A DNA stretch of 50,237 nt from Methylobacterium oxalidis (GCF_007992195.1 NZ_BJZU01000090.1:1-50237), one strand, 5' to 3'; positions 17,113 through 25,499 are shown, numbered from the stretch's first letter. Made by a program: numbers and translations. The notes: a model not told the origin generated them from the letters alone.

Positions 17113-18153
17113 TCACATGTTGAGAACGGGCTTGCCGTCCTTGCCCTTGATCTGCTTCCACTCCTCGTGGATCAGGCCGACGACGTTGTCGGGCAGGGGC
17201 ACGTAGTCGAGCTCGGAGGCGAGCTTGTCGCCGTTCTTGTAGGCCCAGTTGAAGAACTTGAGCACCTCGGCGGACTTCGCGGCGTCGGCCGCGTCCTTGT
17301 GGACCAGGATGAAGGTCGCCGCGGTGATCGGCCAGGCGCCGTCGCCGGCCTGATTGGTCAGCGAGATGCCGAAGCCCGGGGCGCCCTTCCAGTCGGCGCT
17401 GGCGGCGGCGGCCTGGAACGCCTTGTCGTCCGGCTGCGGGAACTTGCCGGCCTTGTTCTGGATCAGCGTGTGGCTCAGCTTGTTCTGCTTGGCGTAGGCC
17501 GACTCGACGTAGCCGATGGCGTTGGGGACCTGCTTGACGGTCGCGGTGACGCCCTCGTTGCCCTTGCCGCCCTGGCCGGCGGGCCAGGAGATGGTGGTGG
17601 CGGCGCCGAACTCCTTCTTCCAGGGCTCGGAGACCTGAGAGAGGTAGGTGGTGAAGATGTTCGTCGTGCCCGAGGCGTCCGAGCGATAGACCGGGGTGAT
17701 GGTGGCGTCGGGCAGCTTCACGCCCTCGTTGACCGCGGCGATCTTCGGGTCCGACCACTTGGTGATCTTGCCGGCGTAGATGTCGGCCACGAGTTCGCCC
17801 GTGAGCTTGAGCTTGCCCGGCTCGACGCCCGCGATGTTCACCACGGTGACGACACCGCCCATCACGGTGGGGAACTGGACGAGGCCGTCCTTCTCCAGGG
17901 CGGGGCCCTTCAGAGGGGCGTCGGTGGCGCCGAAATCGACGGTCTTGGCCTGGATCTGCTTGATGCCGCCGCCCGAGCCGATCGACTGGTAGTTGAGGCC
18001 GGTGCCGGTCTCCTTGCGGTAGGCCTCGGCCCACTTCGAGTAGACGGGGAAGGGGAAAGTGGCGCCGGCGCCGGTGATGTCGGCGGACTGCGCCGGGAGG
18101 GCGAGCTGGATCGTCGCGAGGCCGATGGCGAGCGCGTAGCTGAAGGGTTTCAC
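17113..18153 (-). CDS. pstS: Periplasmic phosphate-binding protein PstS
   Basis: The 346-residue protein begins with a Sec signal peptide, with cleavage expected after QSA at residue 23. It then shows the PstS phosphate-binding elements: GAGATFPFPVYSKWAEAY, SIGSGGGIKQI, and YRSDASGTTNIFTTYLS. It captures phosphate in the periplasm for PstCAB. The gene starts the pst-pho unit; three Pho-box repeats lie 126-154 bp upstream. PstS is normally the most abundant product of this unit, in line with the hairpin that follows it. Confidence 0.97.
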   Translation of the reverse strand: MKPFSYALAIGLATIQLALPAQSADITGAGATFPFPVYSKWAEAYRKETGTGLNYQSIGSGGGIKQIQAKTVDFGATDAPLKGPALEKDGLVQFPTVMGGVVTVVNIAGVEPGKLKLTGELVADIYAGKITKWSDPKIAAVNEGVKLPDATITPVYRSDASGTTNIFTTYLSQVSEPWKKEFGAATTISWPAGQGGKGNEGVTATVKQVPNAIGYVESAYAKQNKLSHTLIQNKAGKFPQPDDKAFQAAAASADWKGAPGFGISLTNQAGDGAWPITAATFILVHKDAADAAKSAEVLKFFNWAYKNGDKLASELDYVPLPDNVVGLIHEEWKQIKGKDGKPVLNM

Positions 18154-18278
18154 ATGCGTCTCCGTTTGCTGCCGGGCGCTGGGCGCCGCTGCGTCCCGGT
18201 TCCGGGAGCCCAGGGGCCTTTCGCGGACGACCGCGGAAGCGGCCGGGGCTGCGATAGCCGCCCGACGATGCCGCCTCT

Positions 18279-18307
18279 ATGACGGAGACATGACAGAGCG
18301 ATGACAG
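18279..18307 (-). promoter_or_regulatory. Triple Pho box upstream of pstS
   Basis: On the minus strand two copies of CTGTCAT and one of CCGTCAT follow one another with exactly 4 bp between each, an 11-bp period. This is the known PhoB-binding layout and points toward pstS (start 18153). A sixteenth base beyond the 7-mers is not conserved. Sequence match is direct; PhoB binding is inferred from family knowledge. Confidence 0.88.
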
Positions 18308-18510
18308 CGGCCGGCCCGGCGCAAGCGCCTGCCCCGCTTACCCACTCCGCCGCGTGGCGCCTCGTGCGGTGGCCGGTGCGGTTCCGCGCGCCCGCGGCAC
18401 CGCGCGTGCGGATGCGGCGGCCCGCGATGGCACGGTTTTGCCGCCTCGCGCGTTCCTCAATCGCTACGGTCGCGGATCCTCAGAGCGCGGCGCGTAGCCG
18501 GACGGATGCG

Positions 18511-18792
18511 ATGGCGAGCGTGGACAACGGACTCTCCGCCCCACCGGCGGGTCAGGCGGACCGGAATCCGGCGGATCCCGGCGACGCCGCCTATCTGGAG
18601 TTGCACCAGCGGCGCGAGGCGCTGGAGCGCAGCCTCGCGCTCGTGCAGGTCCGGCTGCGCTGCGCGCCCGATGCCGCCGAGCGGGCCCGCGTGCAGGCGG
18701 AGGAGGAGGATCTGCTCAGGGAACTCGACCGGGTGCTGACCCAGATCCGTGCGGCCGAGTACAGGCGCCGGCCGGGCGCGCGGCGCTGGTGA
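18511..18792 (+). CDS. Hypothetical small coiled-coil protein
   Basis: The frame encodes 93 residues if it begins at ATG18511. The disordered N-terminus (Pro/Ala/Gly-rich, about 28 residues) is followed by a long charged helix. Positions 32-82, from YLELHQRREALERSLALVQ to LLRELDRVLTQIRA, have heptad spacing typical of a coiled coil. The tail is basic. No family is recognised. The frame extends up to an ATG at 18301 inside the Pho-box cluster, which I reject as start. It is convergent with the NepR-like gene, with 4 bp between stops. Confidence 0.55.
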   Translation: MASVDNGLSAPPAGQADRNPADPGDAAYLELHQRREALERSLALVQVRLRCAPDAAERARVQAEEEDLLRELDRVLTQIRAAEYRRRPGARRW

Positions 18793-18796
18793 GCCC

Positions 18797-19006
18797 TCAG
18801 GCGATCCGGCGCCGGTCGCGCTCCTTGTGGCGCAGGCGCAGGAGCAGGTCGACCTGCGAATCGGGGATCGGCTGCCGCTCGACGCTGTCCTCGTAGATCG
18901 AGCGGAGAGCGTGGCCGAGCCGGTAGCGGGTGTCCACGCTGAGGGCCGGCGCGGAGGGGCAGCCCTCCGCCGAGTAGCTATCAGGCTGGGCGGACTCCTC
19001 GCGCAT
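18797..19006 (-). CDS. NepR-like anti-sigma factor
   Basis: The 69-residue product has a disordered N-terminus and then RLGHALRSIYEDSVERQPIPDSQVDLLLRL (about 33-62). This matches the two-helix pattern of NepR proteins (LG..LR..Y...V...IPD...DLL..L). NepR holds the general-stress sigma factor EcfG and releases it when phosphorylated PhyR binds. That system was first described in Methylobacterium. No phyR or ecfG is adjacent, so this would be an orphan or paralogue. Start ATG19006 follows GGGGGAGAG. A CtrA-like element lies 74-92 bp upstream. Confidence 0.62.
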   Translation of the reverse strand: MREESAQPDSYSAEGCPSAPALSVDTRYRLGHALRSIYEDSVERQPIPDSQVDLLLRLRHKERDRRRIA

Positions 19007-19079
19007 CGTCTCTCCCCCTTGAGACAGGAACGCCGCCCCGCGCAGGTCGCGCGGAGGGTCGCCGCGAATCTCGCGCGGG

Positions 19080-19098
19080 ATGGTTAACAATTCGTTAC
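19080..19098 (-). promoter_or_regulatory. CtrA-box-like element upstream of the NepR-like gene
   Basis: On the minus strand the sequence is GTAACGAATTGTTAACCAT. It contains the CtrA half site TTAACCAT exactly, with GTAA seven bases before it, one mismatch from TTAA-N7-TTAA. A GANTC site (GAATC) is at 19066-19070. Match seen; binding inferred. Confidence 0.5.
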
Positions 19099-19215
19099 AG
19101 CCAAGTTCTGCTCAAGTGCGCGTCGTGACGACAACCTGCCGCGGCAAATCTGAGCGCGCCCGCGTCAACCGAATACGACGCGCGACCGTGTCGCATCTTG
19201 CGCCGGCGCCGGGCC

Positions 19216-20889
19216 TCAGGCCTCCGCACCTTGGAGAAGGCGGGCCGCTGCCGCGCGCGCCTCGTCGGTGACGGTCGCGCCCGCGAGCATGCGGGCGATC
19301 TCCTCGCGGCGCGCCTCGACGGGCAGCGTCGCGACCCGCGTGGCGACGCGGTCGCTGCCCTTCACGGAATCCTTGGCGATGAGGAAGTGCGTCTGCGCCC
19401 GCGCCGCCACCTGGGGAGCGTGGGTGACGGCCACGACCTGCACGTTGCGCGACAGGCGGGCGAGACGCGCGCCGATCGCGTCCGCCACGGCACCGCCGAC
19501 GCCGGTATCGATCTCGTCGAAGATCAGGGTCGGGGCCGAGCCCTTGTCGGCGAGCACCACTTTCAGGGCCAGCATGAAGCGGGAGAGCTCTCCGCCGGAG
19601 GCCACCTTCATCATCGGTCCCGGCCGGGTGCCCGGGTTCGTCTGCGCCCAAAACTCGACCCGGTCGCTGCCCGCGGGGTCGCGCGATTCGGGATCGGTGG
19701 CGATCTCGGTGATGAAGCGGGCGCGCTCCAGCTTCAGCGGCGGCAGCTCCGCCCTGACCGCCGCGTCGAGGGCCTTGGCGGCGCGTCGCCGGCCCTCGCT
19801 GAGCTTGCCCGCCGCCTTGGCGTAGGCGGCCTCGGCGGCGTCGAGCTCCTGCTGCAGGCCGCCGAGCGCTTCCTCGCCCGCGTCGATCGCGGCGACATCC
19901 GCCTCGTAGCGCTCGCGGAGTGCCGCGAGGTCGTCCGCCGCCACGTCGTACTTGCGGGAGGCGGCCCGCAGGGCGAACAGCCGCTCCTCCACCCGCTCCA
20001 GCTCGCGCGGATCAAACTCGGTCTCGGAGAGGGCCGCGTCGAGGACGCTGCGCGCCTCGTCGAGCGCCACCAGGGCGGCGTCGAGGGCGGCGACGCAGGG
20101 CTCGACCAGGGCGGGGAGCTGCGCCGCGCGCCGCTCCAGCTTGCGCACCGCCGAGGACAGGTGGGCGCTGCCCGAGTTCGGGCCGCCGACCGCCTCGAGC
20201 GCGTCGTTGAGCTCGCGCGCCACCTTCTCGCTCTGCTGCATCACGGTGCGGCGCTCGGCGAGCGTCGCCTCCTCGCCCGGCTGCGGATCGAGGGTGGCGA
20301 GCTCGTCCACGGCGTGGCGCAGGAAGTCGGCCTCCTTGCGCGCAGCCTCCACCCGGGCGCGCTGCTCGGAGAGCGTGCTGCGGGCCTTGCGCACGCGCCG
20401 GGAAGCCTCGGCCACCGCGGCGAGCGGCCCCTGCAGACCGCCGAAGGCGTCGAGGATGGCGCGGTGGGTGGAGGGGTCGGCGAGCGCCCGGTCGTCGTGC
20501 TGGCCGTGGATCTCGACGAGGGCCGCGCCGATGGCGCGCAGCACCTGCACGCCCACCGGCTGGTCGTTGACGAAGGCGCGGGTGCGCCCGTCCGCCATCT
20601 GCGTGCGGCGCAGGATCAGGTCGCCCTCGGTGTCGATCTCGGCCTCCGCCGCGATGGTGCGGGCCGGGTGGTCGAGGGGTGCGTCGAACACCGCGGTGAC
20701 GCTGCCCTGGCCCTCGCCGTGGCGCACGAGGCGGCCGTCTCCGCGCCCGCCGAGGGCCAGCGCGAAGGCGTCGAGGAGGATCGACTTGCCCGCACCCGTC
20801 TCCCCGGTCAGGACGCTGAGCCCCTCGCGAAAATTGAGCTCAAGCTTGTCGATCAGAACGATGTCGCGGATCGCAAGCTGCACGAGCAT
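19216..20889 (-). CDS. recN: DNA repair protein RecN
   Basis: The 557-residue SMC-like protein has Walker A GETGAGKSI (29-37) after MLVQLAIRDIVLIDKLEL, the usual RecN start. Long coiled-coil arms follow, roughly 150-360 and rich in Glu/Ala/Leu/Arg. The C-terminal half has SGGELSRFMLALKVVL and Walker B LIFDEIDTGVGG, then VTHAPQVAARAQTHFLI. RecN binds broken DNA and aids RecA-dependent repair. It is the last gene in the minus-strand series after bamD, a common position in alphaproteobacteria. Confidence 0.96.
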   Translation of the reverse strand: MLVQLAIRDIVLIDKLELNFREGLSVLTGETGAGKSILLDAFALALGGRGDGRLVRHGEGQGSVTAVFDAPLDHPARTIAAEAEIDTEGDLILRRTQMADGRTRAFVNDQPVGVQVLRAIGAALVEIHGQHDDRALADPSTHRAILDAFGGLQGPLAAVAEASRRVRKARSTLSEQRARVEAARKEADFLRHAVDELATLDPQPGEEATLAERRTVMQQSEKVARELNDALEAVGGPNSGSAHLSSAVRKLERRAAQLPALVEPCVAALDAALVALDEARSVLDAALSETEFDPRELERVEERLFALRAASRKYDVAADDLAALRERYEADVAAIDAGEEALGGLQQELDAAEAAYAKAAGKLSEGRRRAAKALDAAVRAELPPLKLERARFITEIATDPESRDPAGSDRVEFWAQTNPGTRPGPMMKVASGGELSRFMLALKVVLADKGSAPTLIFDEIDTGVGGAVADAIGARLARLSRNVQVVAVTHAPQVAARAQTHFLIAKDSVKGSDRVATRVATLPVEARREEIARMLAGATVTDEARAAAARLLQGAEA

Positions 20890-20968
20890 GCCGCGTCGGA
20901 AGCCCTGTCGTACTCTGGAAAGCCGTCATGTAAGGCGAAGCGCGGCGGAGCGCACGCCGAAAATGCGT

Positions 20969-21003
20969 CGCGGGCGAGGCGGCGTCGGCCGGCTTCGCCC
21001 GCG
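20969..21003 (-). terminator. Hairpin downstream of bamD
   Basis: CGCGGGCGA (20969-20977) pairs with TCGCCCGCG (20995-21003), nine perfect pairs with a 17-nt loop, 24 bp after the bamD stop. On the minus strand ACGCATTTTC follows, giving a short T-run. It probably separates bamD from recN. Confidence 0.55.
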
Positions 21004-21026
21004 GGTCGTCCCGGAATGCCCCGCGG

Positions 21027-21905
21027 TTACTGCGCGGAGGCGGTGCGGCCGGTCACGGAGGAGAACATCCGGCTCAGCCAGGAGCCCTTCTCCTCGCGCG
21101 GCTCCAGGCCGCCGGTCTGCAGGAGGGCGTGGGCGTCCTTGTACCAGGGCGAGTCGGGGAAGTTGTGTCCGAGCACGGCGGCCGCGTTCTGGGCCTCCTG
21201 GGTGATGCCGAGCGCCATGTAGGCCTCGACCAAGCGCTCCAGCGCCTCCTCGGTGTGGCGGGTCGTCTGGTAGCGGCTGATCACGTCGCGGAAGCGGTTG
21301 ATCGCCGCCGGGAAGTTGCGCCGCTGCAGGTAGTAGCGGCCCACCTCCATCTCCTTGCCGGCGAGCTGGTCGCGGGTGATCTGGATCTTGGCCTTGGCGT
21401 CGTTGGCGTATTCCGAGGTCGGATAGCGCTGGACGAGTTCCTGGAGGGCGACGAGGGCCTTCTCCGAGCGGTCCTGGTCGCGGGTCACGTCCGGGATCTG
21501 CTTATACTGCGACATCGCCATCAGGTACTGGGCGTAGGCCGCGTCCTTGCTCGCCGGGTGGCGCTGCAGGTAGCGCTTCGAGGCGTTGATCGCGTCGTCG
21601 TACTTCTGGCCCTCGTAGTTCGCGTAAGCGGTCATCAGGAGCGCTTTGCGGGACCAGTCCGAGTAGGAATACTGCTTGTCGAGGTCGCCGAACTTCTTGA
21701 CCGCGCCCTCGTAGTCGCTGTCTTCCATCTTGGCCAAGCCCTCGCTGTAGAGCTTGTCCGCGGGGACGTCCGGCACGACCTCGGGCTTGTACTTCTCGGC
21801 GAAGGGATTGATCGAATCGAGCGCGTCGCAGCCGCCGAGTCCGAGGCCGAGGACGCTCAGGAGCACGGCCGCCAGCGCACCGCGGTTCGGATAGGTGACA
21901 GGCAT
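21027..21905 (-). CDS. bamD: Outer-membrane assembly lipoprotein BamD
   Basis: The 292-residue lipoprotein has a signal peptide ending in the lipobox GLGGC (Cys26), then about five TPR-like helical repeats. They include ADKLYSEGLAKMEDSDYEGAVKKF, KALLMTAYANYEGQKYDDAI, YAQYLMAMSQYK, and VGRYYLQRRNFPAAINRFRDVI. BamD works with BamA to insert beta-barrel proteins into the outer membrane and is usually essential. MPVTYP is preferred to an ATG six codons earlier because GGGGA then has workable spacing. It follows lpxC, the standard alphaproteobacterial order. Confidence 0.96.
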   Translation of the reverse strand: MPVTYPNRGALAAVLLSVLGLGLGGCDALDSINPFAEKYKPEVVPDVPADKLYSEGLAKMEDSDYEGAVKKFGDLDKQYSYSDWSRKALLMTAYANYEGQKYDDAINASKRYLQRHPASKDAAYAQYLMAMSQYKQIPDVTRDQDRSEKALVALQELVQRYPTSEYANDAKAKIQITRDQLAGKEMEVGRYYLQRRNFPAAINRFRDVISRYQTTRHTEEALERLVEAYMALGITQEAQNAAAVLGHNFPDSPWYKDAHALLQTGGLEPREEKGSWLSRMFSSVTGRTASAQ

Positions 21906-22000
21906 TTGCGGTTCATTCCCCAACAGGCGCGGCTCGTTCTGCGAGAGCCTCGCGCCGCCAAGCCATCACGAGTGTCGTGCCGGCGGGCGGGGACCATGCC

Positions 22001-22017
22001 ACGGCGCCCGGCGCCGT
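22001..22017. repeat. Inverted repeat between lpxC and bamD
   Basis: ACGGCGCC-C-GGCGCCGT is a perfect palindrome about a single base, roughly midway in the 224-bp gap between lpxC and bamD. As RNA it would fold as six pairs around a five-base loop. Role unknown. Confidence 0.35.
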
Positions 22018-22129
22018 CGCCTCCCCTGAGAGCCCGCTCTTCACAGACGATTTACCCTGGCGTCCAATTCGGGCGTGAAAACGGCGGGCGGGCCGCCGGC
22101 TCGATCGGATGCGGCCTGTGTCTTGAGGG

Positions 22130-23077
22130 TTACAGGTCGCCCGCGAAGGCGGCGATCCCGAGGCCGACGCCGAACTCGGCCAGCGCGCTCTCGCGGCGGC
22201 CGCCCTGGGCCTCGATGACCGCGTAGTTGGCGCGGTCGGAGAAGAGGGCGGTGAGCACGCCCACATTCATGCGGTGGCCGCCGCAATAGGAGCGGTAGGC
22301 CCCCTGGATCGGCAGGCCGGCGAGCGCGAGGTCGCCGACCGCGTCGAGGAGCTTGTGCCGGACGAACTCGTCGGCGAAGCGCAGGCCCTCCGGGTTCACC
22401 ACCGCGGTCTCGCCGACCGCGACCGTGTTCTCCAGGGAGGCGCCGAGCGCGAAGCCCGCTTTCCAGTAGCGCTCCACGTCCTTCATCATCCCGAAGGTGC
22501 GGGCGCCCGCGATCTCGCGGCGGTAGGAGGCGGGGGTGAGGTCCATGGCCTTGCGGCTGCGGCCGATCACCGGGCTCTCGAAATCGATCTCGACGTCGAG
22601 GCGGAAGCCCCGGTCGATGGGGCGGAGCTCGGCGAAGGCGCGGCCCACCTCGATGCGGACGGGACGGATCACCTTGATCCATCTGCGGGGCGCCCCGCAG
22701 GCCCCGACGCCGACGGCGTCGATGGCCCGTACGAAGGGAAGGGCGCTGCCGTCGAGGATGGGCATCTCCGGCCCGTCGATCTCGATCAGCGCGTTGTCGA
22801 TACCGAGTCCGTAGAGGGCCGACATCAGGTGCTCGACGGTGGCGACCGCGCCGGTCGCGACATCACCGATGACGGTGCAGAGCTCGGTTGCCGAGACGCA
22901 GGCGTGGTGGGCTTTGATGAACCGGTCGTTGCCCGTGGGCATCCCGGTGCGGAGGAAGGCGATACCGTGATTGGCGGGAGCGGGATGAATCGTGATCTCC
23001 GCCGGATTCCCGGAATGGACGCCGATACCGGACAGCGTCGTCGGAGCCCTGAGGGTCGTTTGTTGGTTCGTTCGCAT
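22130..23077 (-). CDS. lpxC: UDP-3-O-acyl-N-acetylglucosamine deacetylase LpxC
   Basis: The 315-residue zinc enzyme has the LpxC metal-site set: His83 in EHLMSAL, then His241 and Asp245 in RHKLLDAVGDL, and a downstream GHRMNVG histidine. It starts with the usual QTTLRAPTTLSGIGVHSG. It carries out the committed step of lipid A synthesis in the cytoplasm. Two strong hairpins end ftsZ upstream, so the gene needs its own promoter, which should lie in the 610-bp region carrying a perfect CtrA-type box. Confidence 0.97.
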   Translation of the reverse strand: MRTNQQTTLRAPTTLSGIGVHSGNPAEITIHPAPANHGIAFLRTGMPTGNDRFIKAHHACVSATELCTVIGDVATGAVATVEHLMSALYGLGIDNALIEIDGPEMPILDGSALPFVRAIDAVGVGACGAPRRWIKVIRPVRIEVGRAFAELRPIDRGFRLDVEIDFESPVIGRSRKAMDLTPASYRREIAGARTFGMMKDVERYWKAGFALGASLENTVAVGETAVVNPEGLRFADEFVRHKLLDAVGDLALAGLPIQGAYRSYCGGHRMNVGVLTALFSDRANYAVIEAQGGRRESALAEFGVGLGIAAFAGDL

Positions 23078-23312
23078 TCCTTAGCCCTCGGCCGCGATCG
23101 GGCTGTCCGGCGCGATGACCGCGCGCGAAAGCCCTCTCAGATCCGTCCGCTGCTTGGTGCCCCTGCGTGCGCTGGCTGTCGAAACCGCCGCGCTTCGTCG
23201 TTCCGAAATTTTCTATAGCGGCGCCCAAATGCCCGGCCAAATCACGGATTCTTACGCTCTGTTACAGCGGGCAGTTGCGGACACGAATCCAAAAGCGCTT
23301 TTCGATCAGTGT

Positions 23313-23329
23313 GTTAACAAATAGTTAAC
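23313..23329. promoter_or_regulatory. CtrA-type box upstream of lpxC
   Basis: GTTAACAAATAGTTAAC is a perfect TTAA-N7-TTAAC match with both half sites complete, about 236 bp before the lpxC start. It lies beside two GANTC sites in a locally AT-rich stretch. The motif match is direct; CtrA control is inferred from the alphaproteobacterial consensus. Confidence 0.7.
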
Positions 23330-23603
23330 GGCGGGCGGTTGTAGACCGGCGGCTGTTGCAGAAAAAGCTCAGCGCTCGGAGCACCACCCTGCATGCCGCC
23401 CCGGGAGCGGATCGTCCGAGCCCGTTCGGCCCCGGTTTCTGAGCCGGCTGCGTGTTCGCGCGAGCGGCCCGGACCCCGGCCGGACCGGTTCCGAATGTCC
23501 CCGGTTCGCGCGCCTTCGGACGAAGTGTGAGGAGATCGGCGCTGCCGGGACCTACGACCCGGGAATCACCGCGGGTGAGCCCTGCGGGAGGCACCGCACG
23601 CGT

Positions 23604-23636
23604 GTCCCGGGGCTCGCGCAGCGCGAGCCCCGGGAC
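23604..23636 (-). terminator. ftsZ-distal terminator hairpin
   Basis: GTCCCGGGGCTCGCG and CGCGAGCCCCGGGAC form fifteen perfect pairs around a 3-base loop (CAG). It is the second of two hairpins after the ftsZ stop. No T-run, as is common in GC-rich genomes. Confidence 0.65.
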
Positions 23637-23655
23637 GGGTCACGGCACCGGAGAT

Positions 23656-23679
23656 CGGACCTCGCCGGAGCGAGGTCCG
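23656..23679 (-). terminator. ftsZ-proximal terminator hairpin
   Basis: CGGACCTCGC pairs with GCGAGGTCCG around CGGA: ten perfect pairs, starting 8 bp after the ftsZ stop codon. With the next hairpin it forms a tandem end to the dcw cluster transcript. Confidence 0.65.
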
Positions 23680-23687
23680 CCGCGTCC

Positions 23688-25499
23688 TCAGTTCGCCTGG
23701 CGGCGGAGGAAGGCGGGGATCTCCAGCTGGTCGTCGTCCATCATCCGCGGAGCCGGCGCGACGCGCCCCTGCGGGTCGAGGTTCCCCTGCGCGGGCCGGT
23801 AAGCCGGAGCGGCGGGCGCGCGGGGCGCCGGCGGCGCCGCCGGGGGCAGGCTGTGCTGTGGGGCCGCTGCCGTCCGGACGGGTGCCGGGGCGGCCTCGGG
23901 CTCCTCGCGGCGGCCGCCGAAGCCCACCGTGGCGAGGCGACGCAGCAGCGTCATCCGCTTCGAATCGGCCGGGGTCTCGGCCTGCTCCTCGCCGCGGCTG
24001 GCGCGGATCTGGGCTTGGCCGATCGGCGGCAGTTCATGGATCTGCGGCATGCGCGGCGGACGGGCGAGCGGGGCGGCGGCCGAGGCCGGCGCGGCGGGGC
24101 GCGGCGGCACGAACGGGCCGGCGGCCAGCGGGGCAGCGGGCTCGGCCTGCGGGGCGGGCGGGGCCGCGTAGGGCACCGCGACGCGAGGCTGCGCCTGGGT
24201 CAGCACGACGTCGTCACGCACGACGGGTGCCTGAGCCTCGGCCCGGAGGTCCGCGGCGGCGATCATCGGCTCGAGAGCCGCGGGGCGCACGGGCATGCCG
24301 AGGCTCGCCGCCTGGGGAGCATGCGAGACGGCGTGCGAGAGGGCCTGGGCGGCCGAGGGGGCGGCCTGGAGCGGGCTCTGGGCCGTCATCGCCTGCGGCG
24401 CCGGCTCGGGGGCGCGGGCGGCGGGCTGGGCGGCGCGGGCGCGGGCCTCGGCGCGCAGGCGCTCGGCGACCTCCGCGATGCGCTGCTCGGTCTGCACGAT
24501 CTCGGGGTTGTTCGGCGAGTTCGCCGAGATCAGGGCCGGCTCGATGCCCGTGGCGACGACCGAGACGCGGATGATGCCGTCGAGGCTCTCGTCGAACGTG
24601 GCGCCGAGGATGATGTTGGCTTCCTGATCGACCTCCTCGCGGATGCGGGTGGCCGCCTCGTCGAGCTCGTACAGGGTGAGGTCGTTGCCGCCGGTGATCG
24701 AGATGAGGAGCCCGCGCGCGCCCTTCATCGAGACGTCGTCGAGGAGCGGGTTGGCGATGGCGGCCTCGGCGGCGCGGCTGGCGCGCTTCTCGCCGGACGC
24801 CTCGCCGGTACCCATCATGGCCTTGCCCATGCCGCGCATGATCGCGCGCACGTCGGCGAAGTCGAGGTTGATCAGACCCTCCTTCACCATCAGGTCGGTG
24901 ATGCAGGCGACGCCCGAGTAGAGCACCTGGTCGGCCATCGCGAAGGCGTCGGCGAAGGTGGTCTTCTCGTTGGCGACCCGGAACAGGTTCTGGTTCGGGA
25001 TCACGATCAGGGTGTCGACCGCGGCCTGGAGCTCCTGGATGCCGGCCTCCGCCGTGCGCATCCGGCGCATGCCCTCGAACTGGAACGGCTTCGTGACGAC
25101 GCCGACCGTGAGGATGCCCATGTCCCGCGCCGCCCGGGCGATGACGGGCGCGGCGCCCGTGCCGGTGCCGCCGCCCATGCCGGCTGTGATGAAGCACATG
25201 TGGGCGCCCGAGAGCTGGTCGCGGATCTCGTCGATCACCTCCTCGGCGGCCGCCGAGCCGACCTCGGGGTGCGAGCCCGCGCCGAGGCCCTGCGTGACGC
25301 CGATGCCCATCTGGATGACGCGCTCGGCCTTGGAGGAGGTCAGCGCCTGCGCGTCGGTGTTGGCCACCACGAACTCGCAGCCGAGCAGGCCCGATTCGAT
25401 CATGTTGTTGACGGCGTTGCCGCCGGCTCCGCCGACACCGAAGACGGTGATGCGGGGCTTGAGTTCCCGGATGTCCGGCGCCTGCAGACTGATGGCCAT
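23688..25499 (-). CDS. ftsZ: Cell division GTPase FtsZ
   Basis: The 603-residue tubulin homologue has GVGGAGGNAVN (21-31), the GTP-binding G-box GGGTGTG (109-115), and the T7 loop NLDFADVRAIM (about 212-222). Its conserved C-terminal peptide LEIPAFLRRQAN (592-603) binds FtsA. The core ends near residue 325. The intervening linker of about 260 residues is Ala/Pro-rich and disordered, much longer than the ~50 of E. coli, as usual for alphaproteobacteria. It polymerises into the Z ring. It lies 105 bp after ftsA, with a hairpin between, and is followed by two terminators. Confidence 0.98.
   Translation of the reverse strand: MAISLQAPDIRELKPRITVFGVGGAGGNAVNNMIESGLLGCEFVVANTDAQALTSSKAERVIQMGIGVTQGLGAGSHPEVGSAAAEEVIDEIRDQLSGAHMCFITAGMGGGTGTGAAPVIARAARDMGILTVGVVTKPFQFEGMRRMRTAEAGIQELQAAVDTLIVIPNQNLFRVANEKTTFADAFAMADQVLYSGVACITDLMVKEGLINLDFADVRAIMRGMGKAMMGTGEASGEKRASRAAEAAIANPLLDDVSMKGARGLLISITGGNDLTLYELDEAATRIREEVDQEANIILGATFDESLDGIIRVSVVATGIEPALISANSPNNPEIVQTEQRIAEVAERLRAEARARAAQPAARAPEPAPQAMTAQSPLQAAPSAAQALSHAVSHAPQAASLGMPVRPAALEPMIAAADLRAEAQAPVVRDDVVLTQAQPRVAVPYAAPPAPQAEPAAPLAAGPFVPPRPAAPASAAAPLARPPRMPQIHELPPIGQAQIRASRGEEQAETPADSKRMTLLRRLATVGFGGRREEPEAAPAPVRTAAAPQHSLPPAAPPAPRAPAAPAYRPAQGNLDPQGRVAPAPRMMDDDQLEIPAFLRRQAN

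Larger units (their letters stand above)
23078..23687. other. 610-bp ftsZ-lpxC intergenic region
   Basis: No credible gene is present; the frames are low-complexity. Next to ftsZ are two strong hairpins (23604-23679). The lpxC-proximal half contains an unusually AT-rich 90-bp stretch (about 23240-23330). It holds two GANTC sites (23247-23251 and 23285-23289), the perfect 12-bp palindrome AAAAGCGCTTTT (23291-23302) and a CtrA-type box (23313-23329). This is the likely lpxC promoter and control region, with a long leader of roughly 200 nt. Confidence 0.6.

Noticed and set aside
18301..18510. Upstream start for the small coiled-coil gene
   Set aside because: ATG18301 is part of the third Pho-box repeat and the added sequence is Arg/Ala/Pro-rich without structure.
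23325..23594. Minus-strand 89-codon frame in the ftsZ-lpxC gap
   Set aside because: No ribosome-binding site, low-complexity residues, and it runs beside the terminator hairpin.
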